Assembly: GCF_052857255.1 (NCBI RefSeq)
Contig: NC_135497.1
Coordinates: 189,215,326-189,279,325, forward strand
Length of the DNA: 64,000 bases
Source of the DNA: Amblyomma americanum
Taxonomy: Eukaryota; Arthropoda; Arachnida; Ixodida; Ixodidae
Reading direction: 5' to 3'
How positions within the stretch are numbered: position 1 is the stretch's first letter; the number at the start of each line of letters is the position of its first letter. The notes below the pieces were generated by a model. The model searched no databases, had not been told where the DNA came from, and saw only the letters and a program-made list of their open reading frames with translations. Shown in pieces: positions 31,280-41,770 of the stretch. The translations under genes and the position numbers were made by a program.

Positions 31280-31928
31280 GCTATATCTCCCTAATGTAGC
31301 GTCCTGAGGATATTCAAAATGCCTTGGGATATCACAGGACGTTAAGCCGGGCAATGCTACCTTCACTCAATGGGAGCTCTACGTCTAAAAATGGTACAAG
31401 ATGGATGTTCATTCTAAGGATGTTCTAGTTTGGGTCGGGTACTTGCATGATTCAGAGACAAATATTCAAAAGTTAATATCACGTGCGGCGATACCGGGTC
31501 AAAAAAAAGATGCTTATGCAACAACTGTACTCTAGCACCAAATCTTGTCAACCGCAGAATGACGACAGCAGACGAACCCGAGAGGCAAAACTGCGAGTTC
31601 TCCCGAAACCTCAGGTGGTGAGGAATGGCGCTGCCGGACAAGTGTTGTGAAAGCTTCTTTTTCTGTCTGGCATCGCGGCATGCGATACGGAATTTCCATA
31701 AATTATCACCGAATGAGGCGAGTGGTCGTCCTAAACGTTGTGTAAAACAAAAAAAAATGGCTGTATCCTAACTGTGGCTAAGCCTGGATATAAAAGCGAA
31801 AGCACCAATTATGCTGTGGTTAAAACTGGTTAATCACAGTTGCAAGAGTATTGTTGACAGAGAGACACAGTCGTTGTGCTGTGGTATCACTCTTTATTTT
31901 TGCTCTTTTTATTGCTACGAAGACTGCC
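31280..31928. other. No recognised feature
   Basis: Short frames only, without motif or repeat that I could place. Confidence 0.35.
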
Positions 31929-32250
31929 CTATGATCGGTGAAGTAGTTTTGTCGGCTTAATGATCGGACTCTGCCTGGTTCCGATAGTACAGCACGCGTG
32001 CACAACACGCAGGCTCCTCGGCGTTCTTCTACATGTCGTCTGTGCTCGCAGGCCCCGGCGCTCCAGCTCGCTCTTCCTCAGTCTCTGACGCTTGATTCGC
32101 GCGCTTGGCATTACGGACCGTATCCACTGAAGCAGCTCGCCGCGTGATATCCGTGGGGTGGTCAGATGCCGCTTTGCGACGACGGCTCAAAGCCTCCCGC
32201 TCCCGCGCAACGCTCAAAGAGGGCCCGGCCTCACTCTCATGCATGGACAA
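31929..32250 (-). other. Basic, Arg/Ala-rich frame, probably repeat-derived
   Basis: A minus frame starting at 32250 reads EREALSRRRKAASDHPTDI and RRAASVDTVRNAKRANQASE. It resembles short basic repeats seen in arthropod mobile-element proteins, but I cannot name a family. A frame downstream (32008-31820) may be its shifted continuation. Not convincing as a gene. Confidence 0.25.
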
Positions 32251-32287
32251 GCTTGCACTGACTAGGCCGGCGCGGCGCTCCTCTTAG

Positions 32288-33026
32288 CCAGGCGTGCGGC
32301 GAGTGACGTAGTCGGCTAGGCGGTGACCCAGCTGCGGAGAGCGCATGCACCAAGCCGGCGGCGGCGGCAGCGGTGCTGCTCCGGTCAAATGAAGGTCAAA
32401 CTAAACCCCACGGCGAAATCCGCGCCGCTACGCAAGTAAATCTTTCGCTTTAAAATTACGGCCTAGGCGCTCTGAGCTATGCAACAGCCTGTAGGTCGTG
32501 TAAAGAGTTGATAAAAAAACAGTATTCAAGCAGGAGGAGCACACAGATAGCAGTAATGAAACGTGACCTCCAGGGTGCCGCGGTAAGTGCTTTCTTTCGA
32601 AACGCGCCCCTTTTCATGCCCCCCCCCCACACCTTTCCACTCCGGTTATTTATTTTTTTTTGCGCAATAAGACCACCATTGCTCTCGCCAGAAATGAGGT
32701 TAATTCAGTGATGCATAGAGTTAAAGGAAGGATATTATCGGGAAAATAAAATAATACTCAAAAACTAGGCCAATTTTGCGCACGTTGTGAATGTCACCAT
32801 ATAGCTTGAACAAGCGTGATAACCGTCTGAAGTTGGACGTTGTATGTTTTTTTTATACATCCCTGCCCCTTTCATCGTTTCCTTAATTCCTTTCTTCACT
32901 ATACGTTCCAGCTGTCCACCACGTGTAAGTCTGCTTCTGCGGCGTTCCTTATAACCAGTTACAGCCCCATACACAGACGCGCACAGAGCGTGCTATAGGC
33001 GTTTCGAAGAGTTTGGCGGTGTCTTC
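32288..33026. other. No recognised feature
   Basis: Contains a 9-C run near 32620 and T-rich stretches. No supported gene. Confidence 0.35.
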
Positions 33027-33249
33027 CTACCGGAGGAAAAACGCTAAGGCGCCCGTGTGCTGTGCGATGTCAGTGCACGTTAAAGATCCCCAAGTGGTCG
33101 AAATTATTCCGGAGCCCTCCACTACGGACACCTCTTTCTTCTTTCACTCCCTCCTTTATCTCTTCCCATACGGCGCGGTTCAGGTGTCCAACGATATATG
33201 AGACAGATACTGCGCCATTACCTTTCCCCAAAAAAACAATTATTATTAA
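33027..33249 (+). mobile_element. 5'-truncated long-variant SINE
   Basis: It lacks the tRNA-like head and starts at ggaggaaaaacgctaaggcg. It shares the body and the extended 3' part (tccaacgatatatgagacag) with the SINE at 24414-24718 and ends in aattattattaatt. Confidence 0.85.
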
Positions 33250-33811
33250 TTCCTACCGCACGTTTCACCCGATGACAGTGAAGGTTGCATGAGGTGCGAG
33301 GTATAATACGCATCGAAGGGCTGGTCACCTGATCGTTGGGAAGAGCTACGCATAGTCGCTAGATCGCGGGTGAGCGCGCCTCCACCAGAAGGCGACAAAC
33401 GCAGCGAGAGGCACGTGCACGAGGGACCGCATGATTGCGCACAGACTTTCGCGTCGGTTTCGGGGGACATGGCAGATGCATCTCTCGCTACAAAATCATT
33501 GCCAGTTTGCGCGTGTCGTCCTCTTGTAAACGCAGGACAACAATTCACATACGACTGCTTCAGGTAAGAGTAGAAGTCGGGTCAACCTCGAATCTCTTCA
33601 ATGTGCACAGTCGCCTGGAGTGATTATAGTGTGTCGCGACCCCCTTCCTTTTATTCCCCTTCCCGCGTAGGGAGTAGGAGGCCAGGGAAAGGCCTCTCTT
33701 GTCTGTCTCTCTGAAAAAGAAAAACATCTGTGTCAATGGAGTGTGCACGAGTCGAGTGCTCACAGATCCAGTTGACCGTTTCTCCTTATGTGGTCTTCTT
33801 TCTCCCTGCAG
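33250..33811. other. Intron sequence before CCP exon 2
   Basis: No repeat is recognised. The last bases (tctttctccctgcag, ending 33811) form a good acceptor. Confidence 0.45.
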
Positions 33812-33991
33812 ATGGCTGTCGTATAGCGGACCTTCCTCCCGTGAAGAATGGCCGTCCCCTAGGAGATGGAATCGTCGCGCCCATCTTTTTGGGCACGTAT
33901 GCATGCGACCCCGCGTTTGAACTTCACGCGGCAGGAAGGATTCGTTGCCATCAAGGACAGTGGCTTGGCTCACCGCCATCATGTGTTTCAA
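33812..33991 (+). CDS. CCP/sushi exon 2
   Basis: The 180-nt exon has a strong acceptor (ctccctgcag) and gtgagt donor at 33992, and is phase 1/1. It encodes one CCP module: GCRIADLPPVKNGRPLGDG (first Cys and the PxxNG turn), FLGTYACDPAFELHAAGR (second Cys), IRCHQGQWLGSPPSC (third Cys, GxW, fourth Cys). All four cysteines and the Trp are present, so one exon equals one module. Joined to exon 1 the junction codon is GAT; joined to exon 3 it is AAG. An ATG-started frame that begins at 33730 upstream is only an extension into intron. Confidence 0.9.
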
Positions 33992-34285
33992 GTGAGTTGA
34001 GATGCCACCTGCTTCGTTGCAGGGCATCAGCCAGCATTTCCCGGCGCCTCTCTGAACCGTCGATAACGCCGAATCCGTGAAAGTGGGCGGCGATTTGGCT
34101 TTTTGCTTTGGCAGCTTCCAAGTCATTTCAAGCAAACTGAATCTTTATCATTTAAATATAAAGTCAAATATATATTTCAGTTTTACAAGAAATATACATT
34201 TCAATTTGATGAATATGTACAGGTGAAAGAAGTAGAAGAGACGTGCGCTGGCATGGCTCCGCGCTCTTCTCAAAAAAGGGGCTCC

Positions 34286-35260
34286 TTAGGTTCTCGTACG
34301 ACCTTTTTTTTTTCAAAACTGTTTAAAGAGGGTATGGGTGCTTAAAATCGCAGGGGGGACCTCGAATCGCAAAAACACGGCATGTGCGTTGACGGGGGCG
34401 AACGTGCCGCTGCGCTGGGTGCTCTATGAGGGCGCGGCTGTCATCAATGATTGATATCGTGACGGATGGGCACATAGCTTTTGCCCTTCGTGCTGCATGT
34501 TGCGACTAGAAGGATGCTGAAGACCTACTGTCTAGTACGTCAGACTGCCGTTCCGGATGCAGAGGAACGCAATGAAAGTTGTTCTTTCCTAGTGACACCG
34601 AACGGCGCGAGATGTTGAAGCGGGCCGAACCGCACTAAAAAACCGCGCAGTTGAAGGGAAACTTTCCGTTCATCTACCTGCATGTATGCGTTTGTGAAGA
34701 ATATTTAACATCGGTGACATCGTTCGTATTGATGAATGGGTTATCCAAGGTACTGCTGTCACGTTGCAGCGCAAGACACTGAACCTCAAGCCGGATACCA
34801 TGCCAAGCTTCTGGATGGCCTCCTGGCGTAATTTTCCTAATATAAATCTATTATTGGTAAAAATACTATTCCGATGGGTAAACACCGAGCTATATATTGC
34901 GGTGTTTGTGAGTTTGTCCCAAGCGAAATAAATAAATAAAAATAAATCAAATAACCATCCGCGACTGTAATTTGATCCGCAGTGGGGCGAACAGATCATC
35001 TTGGCTTGCCAGTGCACGAGAGCCCCATGCTGTCGGCAGAAACGAACACGCCTCGTGTTAAACCACAACACACTGTCGCGCTCTTTATTTCACATCGTCT
35101 TTTTCACCAACAAATACTACTATCAATCTAATATTCGTGCTTCGAGCTATGTGCCAGTAGTGACAGAGAGATGTGCGCTGCATGCGTTGGCGTGGACAAT
35201 TTTGTGGCAGAAACAGGTCACTAGAGCAATATGCGCTGGCGTTGAAAACATTGAAGAGGT
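34286..35260 (+). pseudogene. MITE end joined to THAP-like relic, copy 2
   Basis: It aligns with 6740-7675: tcgtacgacctttttttttt, gggtgcttaaaatcg, then catcaatgattgatatcgtg, ttgcccttcgtgctgcatgt and later ccgcagtggggcgaacagat. The THAP-like reading (RREMLKRAEPH, then GDIVRIDEWVIQG and LNLKPDT) is again broken by stops and frameshifts. The left end of the MITE present in copy 1 is missing here. The repeated junction shows the MITE part and the THAP part form one dispersed unit. Function is lost in both. Confidence 0.55.
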
Positions 35261-36880
35261 GATCTGGTGATAACATATGGCACAACCAAAACGTAACACT
35301 ACTGCTTTAACTCAGCCCATCATATCATACAGGGGAAGTCCGATCCATTGAATTCGTCACACAATTAATTATTGCGGATATAGGCCATCATAGCCTTGAG
35401 GAAACAAAAAAAGACGCTCCCGAAGTGACAGCCGCCATGCCACCAATGTTTCGCACAGATTACACAGTGCCGCCGGCAGACCATGGTAATTCGGCCACCC
35501 ATAGTAGCCAAATGCACTTTATAGAGCACAATGCCGCATAATGGTGGCGACGCTTTTGTTGCCCCGGCAGAGAACAGCTCAGCGGCCATGCAGCCGAGGT
35601 CTTTTTGCATACGCAAAACACAGCTTTCAGAATGATCACGTCGCACTCGCAGCGGTTCTCTAACACAGTACAAACACGAACCACGATCAATATCAATGAT
35701 GGCTACGTCGCAGGAATGACTTGTGCTCGCGATCACTGCAACCATCGCATCGAATGCGACTAGCCATACAGCTCGAAGTTCATTTCAACATTGGGAAAAC
35801 AAGGCGTGCGTGGCGAGTTTTTCAAATGTAATATTCGTTTGCAGACGATTTTACTAACTTTCGAAAAAGCACTCTTTCCGACCGTAATCACTTTTACTAC
35901 ACTCGCACTCGTCACTGTGCTGTAAACCTTATTGCATGCACTGAAAATTCACCCTGGGGAGTTGTTTTTTGCTGCTGTTCGCGATTATCCTCGCGGGAAT
36001 AATGAACACTTGTAACAATCACAAACAGCTCCAAATAACCACACCGCGACCCCGCCGCTGTGTATGTCTTGCGTAGGTTTGAAGGCTACTCAGTCAACTC
36101 AGTGAGACGGCGACAGAAGAACTTGGGGAAACTGTCGCCCGCCACACTTGCACACGGGGAAGTTCGAAGTCGCCGTCAACACTCGTAACTGCTACATGCG
36201 GCCAATATTATGTGTTTCTCGGCACAGCTACTACCATCTAGGCCTGGTTTCTCAGATCGCTTTGCGAGCGGCCATCGTGCACAGGTAAAAATCAGGAGGT
36301 GGGTCCTGGGACGTCACGGGACAGCAGCCAATAGATGCGATGCGACCATCCGCTCGTGCACCCGAAAGTTGAAGTTAGCCACTTTGGCCCGCCTTGGTGG
36401 ACCCCATTCATGGGCAGCTGCCCCATTCATACCCAACAATCCTGGACAAAAGCATTTTAGAGCGGGAAACCGTTTATGAACGCAATTTTTTGCATCACGT
36501 GAGATTTTACTATAACAATAAATATATCCGCAGATCAACCGACGGCAGTCATGTATATTTTTTAAGAACGTTTTTTCGATCGTCAAAAGTGTTCCCCATT
36601 GGTTTTCTATGGCAGTCTTAACTGTTCGATGTGATCGATGGAAACAATTTAAAACAAAGATTTTGCTTCATGCCAGAAGAATGTACTATTACCTGAAATA
36701 TTTCCATAACACAGTCTTACAATTTTCTAATTTTCAAAATTTTTGCTATATGAATGTTCGACATCATTCGGCCCGTGCTCACGGTCGTAAAGACGCGTTC
36801 GCGTGCGGCTCAAAAACGATCGTAAAGCGGCCATTAGGTGCCAGTTCTCGTGCAGAAGATTGATGGCCGCGAGAGAGTCA
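35261..36880. other. Unassigned sequence
   Basis: A minus frame at 35745-35365 (126 codons; includes CVICAKHWWHGGCHFGS) is open but has no family I recognise, and another frame overlaps it. No repeat was placed in the rest. Confidence 0.3.
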
Positions 36881-38396
36881 TAGCGTATGCCAGCGACTCT
36901 TTGTCAAAGGCAGGGGCAACCTATCCAAACGACAAAGAAGGAGTGCCTTGCAATGGATGGGACACATCGAAATTCCGGCTTGTATGGCAGGCCTTTCAAG
37001 GCTCTCAGTGATCACCACGCGCTGTGCTGGCTTGCCGATTGGAAAGACCCTTCCGGCCGGCTAACTCGATGGAGCTTACGGCTTCAAGAATTGGTCGTTA
37101 GCGTGGTCTACAAGTCTGGACGCAAGCACTCCGACACCGACTGCCAGTCATGAGCCCCTGTCGACGCGTCTCAAAAACACAATTACGACGCCTTCCTTAG
37201 ACTTATCATTAGACTTATCACGCACAGACCCCGACCTTCCCTACCGTTTCGAGTACCTGGAAGGCAGGACTTCTTCGTCTCATCCAGTGTTCAAGCGTGG
37301 GTTATCCTCCTTCTGCCTACAGAGCAGGATCGGCGTGAAGAATCTCGTGCCCAACAAGGCCGCTTATCTCCTCGTGGTTTCTAACAGACTTCGAGTTGAA
37401 ATTCTGCAGGCTTTACACCACGAACCGACAGCTGGGCACCTCGGCTTTACTCGCAGCCTCCGCCGGATTCTTGACAAATATTAGTGGCCCTGTCTTTCCG
37501 CTGACGTCGCACAGTACGTCAAAAGTTGTAACTGTCAACGTCTTGAAACATCGCCACGAGATGTGCAGGATTTCTATAGCCAATTAAACTGCCAACAAAG
37601 CCGTTTTATTAGATCAGCATGGACCTTCGTGGCCCCTTTTGCCATGTCGGCATCCGGTAACGAGTTGATAAAAGTAGCAGCTGACTACTTAACCCGTTAC
37701 CCCGCAGCACAAGTCCTGTCCCGGATTAACGCCGCAGAAGATTCCAGGTTTTTAGTTGAAAACGTTCTCTTTCACCACGGTGCCCCCGAAATTTTCATTA
37801 CGGACAGAGGAACTGCGCCGAGATCACTCAAGCCATCCTGCAGTACAGTGGGACGGCCACCGAAACACGACTGCGTGTCATCCAATGGGCTAACGGAGCG
37901 TCTAAACAAAACGATCTCCGACATGCTCGTCATGTACAGTATGTGGACGCCGGACACCAGACCTGGGACGCCATTCTTCGCTACGTCGTCTTCGCCTCAA
38001 CACCGCAGTACAGGAAACAATCCATATGACGCCTTTTAGGTTAATTCACAGAGGGACCAACGACAACATCGACGCCGCTCCGAAGAATCATCACCGAAGA
38101 ATACAACCTCGACTACGCGACCTACCTTCTGCGTGAAGAGGAAGCCTGACTACGAAAAGACGCTGCAACCTACGAAGGCGCCACGCGGAATACAAGCCAG
38201 CAAACCGAGCCTGGCTTTGGACACCCGCCGCCAGGGATTGAGTGAAAAACTTTTGCACCGCTATTTTGGCCCGCAGAGGGATCTTCGTCGATTAGCTGAA
38301 CTGGACTGTGCAGTCGTCTCTGGTGGTATGACAGCATCTCAGCAAAGCTGCGCACGACAAGAAGTTGCCAGTGTAATGCCTCGCAAGCCGTATTAA
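36880..38396 (+). pseudogene. Decayed gypsy pol (RNase H to integrase)
   Basis: RNase H end: [20 protein letters not shown] and [12 protein letters not shown]. Integrase: zinc-region piece HHEPTAGHLGFTRSLRRILD, core ADYLTRYPAAQVLS, VLFHHGAPEIFITDRGTAPR and SNGLTERLNKTISDMLVMY, then a C-terminal LHRYFGPQRDLRRLAELDCA. The pieces occupy different frames with stops between, so the copy is inactive. It resembles the fragment at 1-1165. The start is truncated near 36880, and a probable 3' LTR follows. Confidence 0.85.
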
Positions 38397-38638
38397 CTCA
38401 GCAGTCCTTGCTGGGCGGGTAGTTGGTTCATGTTTTCAAGGCCGAATTCCTGCGCCTGCCTTGTCTTCTGTATGTGCTGCGCTAAAAAGAAGTGCGCCTT
38501 GAAAATGCGTATTAGGCGCGTTAAATAACAATTTGTATTTACATTCTTGGTGTTTATTTCATAGTATCCGGGTTTATTTTTTACCACCTTTCTTATCGTT
38601 TTAAAGCATCGGGCCGATGCTTCTTTGAGAGCGGAGAA

Positions 38639-39010
38639 ATGCCGCGAAGCTTTGTACTCTGTCTGTTCAGTTCAAAGACACCGGCACTCGGCTTTATCGT
38701 TTAGTTTGTGACGCGAGATGCGACCAGATTCATCTCGAATGATAGCAGCCACGCGCATATGGTTCCACATAGTTCCAGATTATTGTAGTCGCTTTTGGTG
38801 CCTTATCTAGAAAATTCCCTGCCAGCTATAAATTTAGCGCGGCTGAGAGCACCAGGAATTCTGTTCGATGGCCGCCGAGCACGCTTGTTCCTACCGCAAC
38901 CGTCGAGCTGTTCAGTTCTTTGTGGCCGCAGGTCCGCTTAGTAAAGAGATTGAAGCTACGCTACTCTGCATCGTTCATTGTTCACGCCGTTGTCACCACC
39001 ACGGGACACT
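38639..39010 (+). repeat. Probable 3' LTR of the truncated gypsy element
   Basis: A purine-rich agagcggagaaa is followed by TGCCGCGAAGC. Inside are a TATAAA-type box (ctataaatttagcgcggctg, near 38827) and a downstream leader-like segment. It ends about ccacgggaca. There is no second LTR in the window to confirm the limits. Confidence 0.55.
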
Positions 39011-39054
39011 ATTGAGGCGCATGCACAGACTTGGTCCTTAGACAAATTAGTCGG

Positions 39055-39430
<376 letters not shown>

Positions 39431-39569
39431 GAACCAACAGTCACCGAAACCAAGGTGCATAGGGGAATGTTTTTTTTTATCTGTTGTGCTTATCAGTGGG
39501 ATATTATAGTACTTAGATTAACAAATCGCTTAAATAAAATTACATATAAAGCAGCAGAAAAAACAACCA

Positions 39570-39643
39570 TGCCGCCGGTGGGATCCGAACCCACGACCTT
39601 CGAATATCGCGTCCGGTGCTCTTACCAACTGGGCTACGGCGAC
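39570..39643 (-). tRNA. tRNA-like gene, probably a pseudogene
   Basis: On the minus strand 74 nt fold as a cloverleaf: acceptor GTCGCCG/CGGCGGC with all seven pairs (one G-T), D arm with AGTTGGTAA loop, T arm GTGGG-TTCGGAT-CCCAC perfect, discriminator A. The anticodon stem has a mismatch and position 33 is G instead of T. The loop CGCGATA would place CGA in the anticodon, so isotype is not reliable. No encoded CCA. Confidence 0.5.
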
Positions 39644-39645
39644 GG

Positions 39646-39693
39646 CTGTGCACTTTGGTTGTGCACCTTGGTTGCGCACCTTGGCTGTGCACC
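39646..39693 (+). repeat. 13-bp tandem repeat
   Basis: Three to four diverged copies of gtgcaccttggtt, next to the tRNA-like sequence inside the MITE. The TIR itself contains one more copy of the motif. Confidence 0.8.
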
Positions 39694-40029
39694 CCTATGC
39701 ACCTTGGTTTCGGTGACTGTTGGCTCCCTTCATAAGTTTGTCAAACGGGCCCCTCATTTCCTTTAACTTATCTGCTATATATATATATATATATATATAT
39801 TTCTTGTAATGAGATGTACAGAAATTCTTTCAACAAAAGACAAACTACAGTAAAACACCGACGACTGAGGACATTTGGTGCGACCTGTTGAATCGCAACT
39901 TGTTGAATCGCACCTCCTCCTGTTTGTTTCTCTGCCCTCCGTCCAGATTTGTCCGAGTTAGCGCTGTCCGATTCAACGTAGAATAAGACGTTTATGCAAA
40001 TGACTGCACTCGACCATTTATTTCCATTT

Positions 40030-40266
40030 GCCGCCGCGGTGGCTGAGTGGGTATGGTGCTCGGCTGCAGGCCCGAAAGACGCGGATTCGATCCCGGCCGC
40101 GGCGGTCTAATTTCGATGGAGGCAAAATTCTGTAGGCCCGTGTACTGTGCGATGTCAGTGCACGTTAAAGAACCCCAGGTGGTAGAAATTTCCGGAGCCC
40201 TTCACTACGGCGTCTCTGATAGCCTGAGTCACTTTTGGACGCTAAACTCCTATAAACTAAAAACTA
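40030..40266 (+). mobile_element. Full-length SINE (Ruka-like)
   Basis: Head gccgccgcggtggctgagtg, B box gcggattcgatcccggcc, body tgtactgtgcgatgtcagtg and acgttaaagaaccccaggtg, end aaactcctataaac. It lies 190 bp upstream of CCP exon 3. Confidence 0.92.
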
Positions 40267-40455
40267 ATTTATTGCCTTTTATTTCGTTATTTACCATTAG
40301 TTACCTGTAATATATATGCGGGTCGTTATTGCTGTTGTTTTTTTGACGGTTGTTGCTCTTGTTGTTGCTGCTGCTCACCACCTCAGACATCGCACATACC
40401 AATGTGAGAGAATTTGGCAGTGAACTAACAAAAGATTGTTTCTTTTTCTTTGCAG

Positions 40456-40833
40456 AGGATGAAAGCAACCGTAAAAGAAAGGTCTGCAAATTGGAGAACA
40501 AACACAGCCGCTTCAAGGCTTACCATAAGGGCATACCCGTGACGCCTGAAGGCCCTTTCGAGCATGGAACCGAGCTCGTGTTTCACTGTGAACCTGTTGG
40601 GGAGGTGCGTTTCGAAGGGCCCCGCACAGCTCGGTGCATCGATGGAAAATGGGATCCACAGGTGCCGCTCTGCTACCCGTTAAAACCAAGTGATATAGCA
40701 GTACGCTTTCTTAACGCTATCTACACTGCCCCTCGTGGTATAGTTTATGTGGATCCGAATTCGTATGTTGTCGTGGACTGCTGGAGTAATTCCTCAGTTG
40801 AGCTCTCCTTGAAGTCGGATGATCAATCGAATG
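40456..40833 (+). CDS. CCP exon 3 with an additional Cys-containing half module
   Basis: 378 nt, phase 1/1, acceptor tttctttgcag, donor gtaagt at 40834. The first part is a CCP module: KRKVCKLENKHSRF, GTELVFHCEPVGE, RTARCIDGKWDPQVPLC (four Cys, GxW). The second part (SDIAVRFLNAIYTAPRGIVY then VDPNSYVVVDCWSNSSVEL) has one Cys after a β-strand-like 'VYVDPxSxVVVDC', like the first half of an Ig-type module that follows CCPs in Hikaru genki-like arthropod proteins. That comparison is from memory and uncertain. The matching second half was not found downstream in the window, so either an exon was missed or the module is different. The NSS and similar sites could be N-glycosylated. Confidence 0.88.
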
Positions 40834-40962
40834 GTAAGTGCAAAACTTCTATTTTGTTCTTCGTGGTGCTTACAGTGCATTTCGTCTTTATGCATACTTC
40901 CCTGTGGTACACAATCCCAACGTGTAACGAGGCCAGCACGTGTACAGACATGAGTGTTTAAG

Positions 40963-41110
40963 CACACAATAAGATGCGGACGGTGAGGAAAGACAGGTAA
41001 CAGACGAGTGGTAACTTGCAAAAATTTGCGTATCTCAGGTACGCAAACTGTTGCAAGTTAGCGCTCGTATCTTACCTGTCTTTCTTTACCGTTCTCGTCT
41101 CGTTGTGCGT
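40963..41110. repeat. Fold-back repeat 130 bp downstream of exon 3
   Basis: Arms of about 70 bp: 40963-41033 pairs with 41040-41110, including gaaagacaggtaacagacga against its inverted cgtatcttacctgtctttct, and aacttgcaa with ttgcaagtt. The loop is only about 6 bp. Arm identity is roughly 75-80% by eye. Confidence 0.85.
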
Positions 41111-41288
41111 TTCAACTGTCATTTCTTGTAATACCAATACGCCTAAACTGCAACCTGTCCAGCTTTTCGGGGCAGCGCTCTTATCAAAAAATTGGTGGAG
41201 ACACTTAATCTCCGCCTTAAGGGTATGACGCAATAGTGTATGGTGAATTGCCATATATGCAGAAGGTCGTTCTCTACTTTGCATTAGA

Positions 41289-41521
41289 CCGCCGCGGTGG
41301 CTCAGTGGTTTGTGGGCACGGCTGCTGACCCGAAAGACGCGGGTTTGATCCCGGCCGTGGCGGTTGAATTTCGATGGGGGCGAAATTTTAGAGGCCAGTG
41401 TACTGTGCGATGTCAATGCACGTTAAAAAACCACAGGTGGTCGAAATTATCCGGAGCCTTTCACTAAGGCGTCCCTCATAGCCCGAGTCGCTTTTGGACG
41501 TTAAACCACTTTAAACCATAT
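41289..41521 (+). mobile_element. Full-length SINE (Ruka-like)
   Basis: Head ccgccgcggtggctcagtgg, B box gcgggtttgatcccggcc, body tgtactgtgcgatgtcaatg, end aaaccactttaaaccata. Confidence 0.92.
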
Positions 41522-41555
41522 ACTTTACATTCATAGATCCGTGGGAGTCCTCATA

Positions 41556-41770
41556 CCCCTCCTGGCGCAGTGGTGCAGCGGTTATGCGATGCGCCACTGT
41601 CCTGCGACGACAGGTGCTCCCAGCGGTGGGCCTTGTGAGACCCTGGTTGCTCTTCCCGAGCCACCAATCATTAAATTAACTGCCACCTGCCACGGTGCGC
41701 AGTTTGCTCACCGTTCGGTGGGTAGGCTGTGATGACGCCGCAAGGTCACGTGACCTACATGGCTTACCTG
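41556..41770 (+). mobile_element. Second tRNA-derived repeat family (possible SINE)
   Basis: A tRNA-like start (cctggcgcagtggtgcagcg, gttatgcgatgcgcc) is followed by non-tRNA sequence unlike the Ruka-like body (gccacctgccacggtgcgca, tgctcaccgttcg). No second full copy is clear in the window, so the family status is inferred. Confidence 0.4.

Larger units (their letters stand above)
6171..33811 (+). other. Intron 1 of the multi-CCP gene (27.6 kb)
   Basis: The intron runs from the gtgagt donor at 6171 to the tgcag acceptor at 33807-33811. It joins phase 1 to phase 1. Nearly all of it is transposon sequence, including the nested gypsy/LINE block. An unrecognised small exon cannot be excluded. 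Confidence 0.6.

Noticed and set aside
39570..39643. Functional tRNA gene
   Set aside because: The anticodon stem is mismatched and position 33 is not T; it sits inside a MITE. I kept it as tRNA-like only.
39646..39693. CRISPR-like array
   Set aside because: The 13-bp units are contiguous with no spacers, and the genome is animal.
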